From Candidatus Thiocaldithrix dubininis (GTDB lineage Bacteria; Pseudomonadota; Gammaproteobacteria; Thiotrichales; Thiotrichaceae), in assembly GCA_029972135.1 (NCBI GenBank), contig CP124755.1, forward strand, positions 2,913,001-2,977,000: a stretch of DNA of 64,000 nt, in the 5' to 3' direction. Position 1 is the first letter of the stretch, and every line of letters starts with the position of its first letter. The notes beneath the pieces are model-generated. The model was not told the origin of the DNA and searched no databases. It saw only the letters and a list, made by a program, of their open reading frames with translations. This document shows, piece after piece, positions 38,339 through 44,948 of the stretch. The position numbers and the translations under genes are program-made.

Positions 38339-38486
38339 TATGTATTTTACCTAACAGTGTCTTGACAGAATCTCTGGTATAACATCAAACAAACCTCCAG
38401 CAAATAGCGACACTTATGGGCGTTAATTATACAACGCTTTTATCAGAATAAATATTGCTCTCTTATCCAACGGGTTCGCTTAAACA

Positions 38487-39173
38487 TTACCACGCTAAGC
38501 TTTGCGTAACGGGTTGCAAACAACCGTCTTGTAATAGCAAAACCCGATCTGCACATTCGGCCACGACTTGGCTATGCGTCACCACTAATAAGCTTTGCTG
38601 TTGCGCCCGACTGAGTTCAAATAATAAATCCAGAACTAATGCTCCGGTTTTTGCATCTAAATTGCCAGTGGGTTCGTCTGCCAGTACTAAGGCGGGTTGG
38701 TGAATTAAAGCGCGGGCAATAGCGACGCGTTGTTGTTCGCCGCCCGATAATTGATCGGGAAAGGCTTGCGCTCGCTTGGGTAATTGAATCGCGCTTAACC
38801 AATCGTTTAAGCGTTGCTGTTGTGTGTCTGGGTCTAACCCCAATAATTCCAACGGTAACAGAATATTTTCGGCAACCGTGAGCGTGGGTATCAGGTTGAA
38901 TTGTTGGTAAATAAAACCAATGTGTTGGCGGCGAAATAAGGTTAAGGCGGGTTCGGTTAATTGGCTAAAGGTTTGCCCGGCTAGGTGAATATCGCCAGCA
39001 CTGGGTTTATCAATCCCACCTAATAGGTTTAATAAGGTAGATTTACCCGAGCCGCTACTACCGACTAAGGCAACACGTTCACCTTGCGTTACTTGCAAAT
39101 TTATATCCTGCAAGACCACTTGCATGTGACCCGCTTCGGCATAGGCATACTGTAAATGGTTGGCAGTCAACAT
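38487..39173 (-). CDS. YbbA/LolD-like ABC transporter ATPase
   Basis: 228-aa nucleotide-binding subunit, exactly the length of E. coli YbbA. Walker A is GSSGSGKST, the signature LSGGEQQRVAIARAL, and Walker B LVLADEPTGNLD, followed by the H-switch VVTHS. The MacB/LolD/YbbA subfamily partners FtsX-type permeases; the likely partner is the YbbP-like permease at 33717-36248. It is transcribed leftward, divergent from the Pro-rich membrane protein gene. Confidence 0.92.
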   Translation of the reverse strand: MLTANHLQYAYAEAGHMQVVLQDINLQVTQGERVALVGSSGSGKSTLLNLLGGIDKPSAGDIHLAGQTFSQLTEPALTLFRRQHIGFIYQQFNLIPTLTVAENILLPLELLGLDPDTQQQRLNDWLSAIQLPKRAQAFPDQLSGGEQQRVAIARALIHQPALVLADEPTGNLDAKTGALVLDLLFELSRAQQQSLLVVTHSQVVAECADRVLLLQDGCLQPVTQSLAW

Positions 39174-39272
39174 TGGTAAACTCTCTTATTAGACAGTGTT
39201 TTGCGAGGGGAATCCGGCTTAAAATAGAGCGCGTCCCACTATAAACGCAATCACAAGACAAGGACTAGATAT

Positions 39273-40280
39273 ATGGGTGGAAAGTTTAAAGTAATCATAG
39301 GCGGCATTGGTTTTATCTTGTTAATGGCATTCGCTTATATCGGCTTCAAAAGCGTATTTAAGCCTGAAAAACCGGAAGAATCCAAACTATCCCCCTTGCC
39401 GATGGATTTTCAAGCGAATACCCCCACGATTAATCCATCAATGGGCGATAAGTTAGCGTCGATCAAAGACACGCAACAACCGCCACCTGAAGCTAAAACC
39501 AATATTGAAATTGTTAATGAGCTAACCGAAACGCCGCCGGAGAAACCCAGTTTAGTCAATGAAACGCCTACACCGCCGAGTAATGTTACGTTAACGCCGC
39601 CGGATGAATTATTTAATACGCCGCCCAGTCGCCCGCCGGTGGCTGTACCGGGTACGGGTAAATTAGAAGTGGTAGTACAAGCCGCAGAAACTGGCAAAGC
39701 TATTCCTGCCAATGTGTATATTCAACGCTTAAACGGTGAAAACTTAGATAAGCGTAACTACACGGATAAGGCCAGCTTTAGTTTACGCGCGGATACCTAC
39801 AAAGTTACCGCTCGCACGGAAGGTCGCGCTTCAGTAACTCGCACGATTAAAATTCCGGGTAATGCGATTGTGAATGAAATCTTTGCTTTACCCGCGTTAG
39901 ATGCACCGCACGTCAGCCCCCCTGCCCAAGCTCCTACCGTACAAACTACTCCACCGGCTAAACAAACACAACGCCCAAGCGTAACGCAAAACGGCGTAGG
40001 TCGTTTACGGTTAGTGGCATTAGATGCCGATGACGGTTCGCCAATTATGGTGGATTACACAATTAGTCGGGCAGATGGCGGCGAAGTGCTGGATCAAGTG
40101 GAACACGTTAGCTTATTGGATATGAGCGTGCCTGCCGAAGAAATCATTGTGAGCTTTAACTATCGTGGTTTCACGGGTTCGCAAAATCTAAGCATTAATG
40201 CGGGGCAAACCACCACTCACACCTTCAATTTACGTGGGGTACGACGCGGGCATCACCGCCGTAATTGGGACACGAATTAA
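39273..40280 (+). CDS. Single-pass Pro-rich protein with Ig-like repeats
   Basis: 335 aa. An N-terminal TM anchor (VIIGGIGFILLMAFAYIGF) is followed by a Pro/Thr-rich linker (about 35-125) and two carboxypeptidase-regulatory-like beta-sandwich modules. These begin GKLEVVVQAAETGKAIPANV (about 129) and GRLRLVALDADDGSPIMVDY (about 246) and are joined by a second Pro/Gln linker; the C-terminus is basic (RRGHHRRNW). It is probably periplasmic and may act as a spacer or adhesion-type protein. AAGGA precedes the ATG. Function is unknown. Confidence 0.6.
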   Translation: MGGKFKVIIGGIGFILLMAFAYIGFKSVFKPEKPEESKLSPLPMDFQANTPTINPSMGDKLASIKDTQQPPPEAKTNIEIVNELTETPPEKPSLVNETPTPPSNVTLTPPDELFNTPPSRPPVAVPGTGKLEVVVQAAETGKAIPANVYIQRLNGENLDKRNYTDKASFSLRADTYKVTARTEGRASVTRTIKIPGNAIVNEIFALPALDAPHVSPPAQAPTVQTTPPAKQTQRPSVTQNGVGRLRLVALDADDGSPIMVDYTISRADGGEVLDQVEHVSLLDMSVPAEEIIVSFNYRGFTGSQNLSINAGQTTTHTFNLRGVRRGHHRRNWDTN

Positions 40281-40330
40281 ATCTACCTAACACTAACCCC
40301 TATTGACGCGCCGCAACACTTACCCTAAAT

Positions 40331-40350
40331 TACCATCCATATGGATGGTA
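40331..40350. promoter_or_regulatory. 20-bp perfect palindrome, likely RHH operator
   Basis: TACCATCCAT/ATGGATGGTA is a flawless 20-bp inverted repeat 37 bp upstream of the ribbon-helix-helix regulator gene. An extra half-site ACCATC follows at 40354-40359. RHH regulators typically bind such repeats at their own promoters, so autoregulation of the regulator-esterase operon is likely. Confidence 0.65.
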
Positions 40351-40386
40351 TTAACCATCTATTTCATGATATGAGGCAGGGTAAGT

Positions 40387-40803
40387 ATGAGTAACGTTAC
40401 GCCAATCCGCTCGAAAGGCGGCGAGAGTGAAAAAATCACCATCAATATGGGTTATGTGGATTTAGGGCAGATTGACCTATTGGTGCAGGAGGGATTTTAT
40501 TCCAATCGCAGTGATTTCATTCGCACTGCGATTCGCAATCAGTTGAATACACATGCAGAAGTAGTAAAGCAAACGGTTACGCGTAAAACCTTGGAATTGG
40601 GTTTACGCCAATACAATAAGCAGGATTTGGAGACCGTACAAAAAGCCGGAGAGAAGCTGCATATTCAAGTCGTCGGATTGGTAATTATTGGGGCAGATGT
40701 CACACCGGAATTAGCCTTAGCCACCATTGAAGCTATTCATGTGCTGGGAGCATTACAAGCCAGTGCTGCCATTAAAACCGCTTTAGCTACCCGTATTTTT
40801 TAG
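40387..40803 (+). CDS. Ribbon-helix-helix transcriptional regulator
   Basis: 138-aa protein. Residues about 15-55 form a CopG/Arc-type RHH DNA-binding domain (KITINMGYVDLGQIDLLVQ, GFYSNRSDFIRTAIRNQL). The C-terminal part (KLHIQVVGLVIIGADVTPELALATIEAIHVLGALQASAAIKTAL) looks like a small sensing or oligomerisation domain. It precedes the PHB-depolymerase-type esterase by 15 bp and probably controls that operon through the palindrome upstream. Confidence 0.8.
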   Translation: MSNVTPIRSKGGESEKITINMGYVDLGQIDLLVQEGFYSNRSDFIRTAIRNQLNTHAEVVKQTVTRKTLELGLRQYNKQDLETVQKAGEKLHIQVVGLVIIGADVTPELALATIEAIHVLGALQASAAIKTALATRIF

Positions 40804-40818
40804 CCACAGGAGATCAAC

Positions 40819-41976
40819 ATGCACACGGTATTTTTACAATCCATGCAGGATGCCTTACAACTGGTCAAATCCGGGCAAGTGTTACAAGCAACGGCAGCTA
40901 TTCAAATGGCATTAAATGGCAATCAGCCTATTGTACCGAACAAACCGCTTGATCCCCATGTGATTGAGGGCGAGGTTATTAAACCCAATGCGACAAAGGC
41001 TTCTACCGAGTCTTTAGCCGCCTTCCAAACGTGGCTTGATAAATTTCAAGTGCCCTTAGCTGAGACTAAAACGGCGAATCACAGCCCGCTAGCAATACCT
41101 AAAGGCGCGCAATTTTTAGCGAAGACTTACCACAATGCGCAAGGTACACACGATTACAAATTATATGTACCCAGCCAATATCAAGGGCAAGCCATGCCAC
41201 TAGTGGTAATGCTGCACGGTTGCACGCAATCAGCGGATGATTTTGCAGCAGGCACGCAAATGAACGCCTTGGCCGAAGAGTTTGGCGTATTAGTGGCCTA
41301 CCCAAATCAAACGAACTCAGCCAATCTCAAACGTTGCTGGAATTGGTTTAACCCGCAAGATCAACAAGCAAATCAAGGCGAACCGGCGTTAATTGCAGGC
41401 ATTACCCAAGCTGTGATGCACGATTACGCGGTAGATAAACGGCGGGTGTATATTGCAGGTTTGTCAGCCGGTGGGGCAATGGCGGCTATTATGGCGCAAG
41501 TTTACCCGGAACTTTACGCAGCGGTCGGTGTGCATTCGGGTTTGGCGGCGGGTAGTGCGCACGATTTAATGTCCGCGTTGAATGCGATGCGCTCCGGCAG
41601 TCGTTCAGCGTTAACACCCAAACCAACGCAACGCTTTGTGCCAACCATTGTGTTTCACGGCGACCAAGACCAAACCGTTAACCAAGTGAATGCGGAGCAA
41701 GTGTTAAACCAAGCCAAAGCGACATTGCAAGCCAGCAATGACGAGTATTTCAATGTAGATAAACAGCAGATCACGCCCGCACAAGGTCGGTCTTATACTC
41801 GCACACAATTTAAAGATGCTCAGCAACACACACAAATTGAATATTGGTTAATTCAAGGCGCGGGGCACGCGTGGGCGGGTGGCAGTCCAGCCGGTTCTTA
41901 TACCGACCCACAAGCACCGAATGCTTCGCGGGAAATGCTGCGGTTCTTTTTGGAACACCCACAGCATAAACCCTGA
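40819..41976 (+). CDS. PHB depolymerase family esterase
   Basis: 385-aa alpha/beta-hydrolase of the LpqC / PHB-depolymerase / feruloyl-esterase family. Core motifs are PLVVMLHGCTQSADDFAAGT (oxyanion side), CWNWFNPQDQ, the nucleophile elbow GLSAGG, HGDQDQTV (acid region) and GAGHAWAGG (catalytic His). No signal peptide is seen. The N-terminus has a helical SMQDALQLVKSGQVLQATAAIQ segment found in intracellular-type members, so action on intracellular polyester or short esters is possible. GGAGATC upstream is a good ribosome-binding site. A terminator follows. Confidence 0.88.
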   Translation: MHTVFLQSMQDALQLVKSGQVLQATAAIQMALNGNQPIVPNKPLDPHVIEGEVIKPNATKASTESLAAFQTWLDKFQVPLAETKTANHSPLAIPKGAQFLAKTYHNAQGTHDYKLYVPSQYQGQAMPLVVMLHGCTQSADDFAAGTQMNALAEEFGVLVAYPNQTNSANLKRCWNWFNPQDQQANQGEPALIAGITQAVMHDYAVDKRRVYIAGLSAGGAMAAIMAQVYPELYAAVGVHSGLAAGSAHDLMSALNAMRSGSRSALTPKPTQRFVPTIVFHGDQDQTVNQVNAEQVLNQAKATLQASNDEYFNVDKQQITPAQGRSYTRTQFKDAQQHTQIEYWLIQGAGHAWAGGSPAGSYTDPQAPNASREMLRFFLEHPQHKP

Positions 41977-42005
41977 TCGTCTGTACGCTTCAAGCCTGTC
42001 AAATC

Positions 42006-42040
42006 AAAGGTATTACGATAATGGCGTAATACCTTTTCTT
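42006..42040. terminator. Strong bidirectional terminator
   Basis: A perfect 12-bp stem AAAGGTATTACG/CGTAATACCTTT with a 7-nt loop (42006-42036) is followed by TCTTTT. It lies between the convergent esterase and DsbC-like genes; the A-run at the left end also permits termination leftward. Confidence 0.8.
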
Positions 42041-42051
42041 TTAAAGCTAGG

Positions 42052-43011
42052 TTATTTTTTAAAATTGGCTAACTTTGCAATTAACTTTTCAGCCTTATCA
42101 TAACCGTCAATTTTGTCGCCATTCAAGGTAATTAAGGAAGGCGTTGCCGCTACTTGTAAGGACTGCCCTAATTTATAGTGTTCTTCAATAATCGCGGTGC
42201 AATTCTCAGATTTTTCAGATTTTTCCGGGGCGGCTTTTGCGGCTGGCGCGGGTTTTTCGGCTTTCTTATCCAATTTATCAAACTCGGCTTTATGTTCCTT
42301 CATAAACTCACGCGCAATTTGTACCTTTTCTTCGGATGTTTTACCTTTTTCAATGGCTTTATTCAGTTTTTGCATGATTTCATGGTTTTCTTTTAAATCT
42401 TTAGTCATTTCCTGAATATCAATAGAACCCTGTTTCATAATCGCTTCAAGAGACGGGTCGAGTTGTTCTACCATCGCTACATCAAGCGCATTATTTTTAT
42501 CCGTTGCACACCAAATCGTTGCCATCGTTTTAGCCGCTTCGGAATCCATACCTGCCCGTGGATAGGCCAAATAACGCACTGTTACGCCACCTTCATTTAA
42601 AGCTTTCACCTCTTTATGCAGTTTTTTACAATACGGGCACTCAACATCCACGAACGCGTAGACAATATATTTTTCCTCACCGCTGGCTTTATATTCAATC
42701 GCTTTTTCCTTATCAATTTTATCTACAATGCTTTTATTGAATGCTTTAATTGCATTGTTAGTTAAATTTTCTTTGGTTTTTATTTTAATGAGTGACCCGT
42801 TAAAAACATATTCTGCATCGCCGGTAGTATAAACAATTTCATTTTTAAAACGTGCCTCAAACACATTCGCAATAGGTGTGCTATTAATCGCATCTGGTTC
42901 AGAACCGAATGTCTCTTTTAATTTAGCACCCAAATCACTGGGCACATTTTCAGCTAATGCCGTTGTATTCAGCAGCAACAAGGAAAGACTGAGCGGCAAT
43001 AGATATTTCAT
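42052..43011 (-). CDS. DsbC-like thiol:disulfide protein with inserted helical linker
   Basis: 319-aa periplasmic thioredoxin-fold protein: signal peptide (LLPLSLSLLLLNTTALA), DsbC-type dimerisation domain (to about residue 110), then the catalytic domain with redox motif CPYC in DVECPYCKKLH and cis-Pro loop AATPSLI. It is about 80 residues longer than DsbC because of a Lys/Glu/Ala-rich segment in the helical part (EKGKTSEEKVQ through AEKPAPAAKAAPEKSE). CPYC instead of CGYC suggests altered redox properties. It may isomerise or reduce disulfides; the soe cluster lies nearby but with a terminator between. Confidence 0.8.
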   Translation of the reverse strand: MKYLLPLSLSLLLLNTTALAENVPSDLGAKLKETFGSEPDAINSTPIANVFEARFKNEIVYTTGDAEYVFNGSLIKIKTKENLTNNAIKAFNKSIVDKIDKEKAIEYKASGEEKYIVYAFVDVECPYCKKLHKEVKALNEGGVTVRYLAYPRAGMDSEAAKTMATIWCATDKNNALDVAMVEQLDPSLEAIMKQGSIDIQEMTKDLKENHEIMQKLNKAIEKGKTSEEKVQIAREFMKEHKAEFDKLDKKAEKPAPAAKAAPEKSEKSENCTAIIEEHYKLGQSLQVAATPSLITLNGDKIDGYDKAEKLIAKLANFKK

Positions 43012-43124
43012 GCGAACCTCTTTATTTATTGATTTATTTACTAGTAACAGAACTTACACATAATAGATAACTAAAGCAAAACGCAGTAATGGAAACGGTA
43101 TTACTATGTAAAACCAAACATAAT

Positions 43125-43137
43125 CGAAACCGTTTCG
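43125..43137. promoter_or_regulatory. LacI-type operator-like palindrome
   Basis: CGAAAC-C-GTTTCG is a perfect 13-bp inverted repeat with the GAAAC/GTTTC halves typical of LacI/GalR-family operators. A related half-site GGAAACGG lies at 43091-43098. Both are upstream of the leftward DsbC-like gene (start 43011). No LacI-family gene is in the window. Confidence 0.3.
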
Positions 43138-43228
43138 ACTGTGGAATTGTAGCTTTACATAACTATCTATGCGGATATAAAGGCTAGTTTAAATTAAGCG
43201 TCAAAATCGACCTAAGCATACACAGACT

Positions 43229-43263
43229 AAAACGCCCCAGTAGCTTTACCAATGGGGCGTTTT
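43229..43263 (-). terminator. Terminator of the soeABC operon
   Basis: An 11-bp stem AAAACGCCCCA/TGGGGCGTTTT with a 13-nt loop lies 33 bp beyond the soeC stop. T-runs on both sides make it usable in either direction. Confidence 0.8.
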
Positions 43264-43295
43264 GTTTATTACGATTTAACCAACCTACAACCTAT

Positions 43296-44234
43296 TTAGG
43301 TGTGTTGTGCACCGTGATACAGGCGGACGACGTGGCGGGCTTCTGCGAAGAATAACCAGCGTTCGACACCGAGTCCGGCAAGTACGGATAACACAGCTAA
43401 GAATGCCCCCATCCAGCCTAAGTGACCGTTTGCCATGAGTAGCATTAAAAACAGCGGTACGATAAAAGCCAAGCCAAACACCGCGCCTTTCAGGTTTCTT
43501 AAGAACGTGGCATCGGCTTGATAACCAAATTCGTCGGTTAAAAACGTGCCTGCGGTGTTGCCCGTGTCAAATAAGCGAACTTTGGCGCGGGTAAAGCCGG
43601 TGGCGGTGTTAATCGTTGGACCGGTAACTTGTTTTACCCAGAAGTAGTAAATCGCTTTGGTAATCGCGGCAATCAGTAGTAAGCCCGCTGCAACCCCTGC
43701 CATTGGTGCAGCGCTTGCACCCGCAGCAGCTAACAGGAAGCTGAGTAATACTGAACCACTGGCTAGACCCAGCAAAATATAGTTAGCCGGGGTTAAGGCG
43801 GTATTCCATTGGCGAATGGTTTTTAAACAGCCGTAAATCATGCCCGTGCTGAAGACCGTGGCTAAGGCTAACACCACGACCGCTAAGCCTAAAAAGGTGA
43901 CTAACGCATTGCCTTGATTTTGCGTGATATACACGCCCAATAAGTACAATAAGGCAACCGGATAAAACAGAATCGCAAATACGCCTTCACGCGATAACCA
44001 CGAGGTTTTAAAGCGCATCACAGCACGCCATGCGTTTTTCGGGTTGGCTAAATGTAGGGTTGAGGATAATAAGCCAGCGGTAATTAATACCAGCGCTAAA
44101 ATACCGCCGATAATCACGGTACTAACGTCCATTTTTACCAAGCCGAGCGCATTCGCTAAGGCAATCAGCATGAATAAGCCATAGCCTGCGCCGGATGACA
44201 CGGTAAAGAAGATAACAGAAAAAGCGGGATGCAT
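43296..44234 (-). CDS. soeC: Sulfite dehydrogenase membrane subunit SoeC
   Basis: 312-aa DmsC-type integral membrane protein with about eight TM helices. It anchors the SoeAB catalytic dimer to the cytoplasmic side and passes electrons to quinone. The N-terminal HPAFSVIFFTVSSGAGYGLF and SSTLHLANPKNAWRAVMRFKTSWLSREG segments are typical of the family. It is third in the leftward soeA-soeB-soeC operon, 12 bp after soeB, with AGGAGG before its ATG. The assignment as Soe rather than DMSO reductase rests on the non-Tat, closely Soe-like SoeA. Confidence 0.88.
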   Translation of the reverse strand: MHPAFSVIFFTVSSGAGYGLFMLIALANALGLVKMDVSTVIIGGILALVLITAGLLSSTLHLANPKNAWRAVMRFKTSWLSREGVFAILFYPVALLYLLGVYITQNQGNALVTFLGLAVVVLALATVFSTGMIYGCLKTIRQWNTALTPANYILLGLASGSVLLSFLLAAAGASAAPMAGVAAGLLLIAAITKAIYYFWVKQVTGPTINTATGFTRAKVRLFDTGNTAGTFLTDEFGYQADATFLRNLKGAVFGLAFIVPLFLMLLMANGHLGWMGAFLAVLSVLAGLGVERWLFFAEARHVVRLYHGAQHT

Positions 44235-44246
44235 ATCGAATCCTCC

Positions 44247-44942
44247 TTAACGTGTAATCGCTTGGTTAACCCATTCTTTCACCGAGCTAATCAGTGATTT
44301 TTTCTTCACATCATGCGTCGGAATCGGACGGGTTACACGCGGGGGTAAATAACGGTTGGTGGGGCTATAGCCGAGTTCTGGCATTAAGGCATAACCCCCA
44401 CGCTCACGCACCAATTTACTGACTTCTGAGTTTGGATCGTCGAAGTCACCAAAATAACGCGCATGGGCGGGGCAGGTAATCACGCAAGACGGTTGACGAT
44501 CTTCGGGGGCTAAACGCTCATCGTAGATACGGTCAATACACAGCGTACATTTTTTCATAGTGCCAGACGCACGGTCGAGTTCCCGCGCACCGTAAGGGCA
44601 AGCCCATGAGCAATAGTTACAGCCCATGCACTTGTCTTGGTCAACTAATACCACACCATCTTCAACCCGTTTATAGCTTGCACCGGTCGGGCACACATCC
44701 ACACAGTCCGCTTGCTCACAGTGCATACAAGACATAGGGAAGTTAATGGTTTTATTATTGGGATAATCGCCTACTTCGTAACTCCGAATACGATTAAACC
44801 AAACCCCACTGGGGTCTTTGCCGTAGGGGTTATAGTCGGTCAACGGGCCGGTTGTGCCGGACGTATTCCACTGTTTACAGGAGACTGCGCAGCCGTGACA
44901 GCCAACGCAGACATCCAGATCAATGACTAAACCTAATTTCAT
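44247..44942 (-). CDS. soeB: Sulfite dehydrogenase iron-sulfur subunit SoeB
   Basis: 231-aa ferredoxin-type electron-transfer subunit. Cysteine groups for four [4Fe-4S] clusters are visible: CVGCHGCAVSCKQ, CMHCEQADCVDVCPTGA, CMGCNYCSWACPYGA and CTLCIDR..CVITCPA. It connects the molybdenum subunit to the membrane subunit. There is no signal peptide, in keeping with a cytoplasm-facing complex. It starts 6 bp after the soeA stop and its own stop is 12 bp before soeC. Confidence 0.93.
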   Translation of the reverse strand: MKLGLVIDLDVCVGCHGCAVSCKQWNTSGTTGPLTDYNPYGKDPSGVWFNRIRSYEVGDYPNNKTINFPMSCMHCEQADCVDVCPTGASYKRVEDGVVLVDQDKCMGCNYCSWACPYGARELDRASGTMKKCTLCIDRIYDERLAPEDRQPSCVITCPAHARYFGDFDDPNSEVSKLVRERGGYALMPELGYSPTNRYLPPRVTRPIPTHDVKKKSLISSVKEWVNQAITR

Positions 44943-44948
44943 TGTTCC

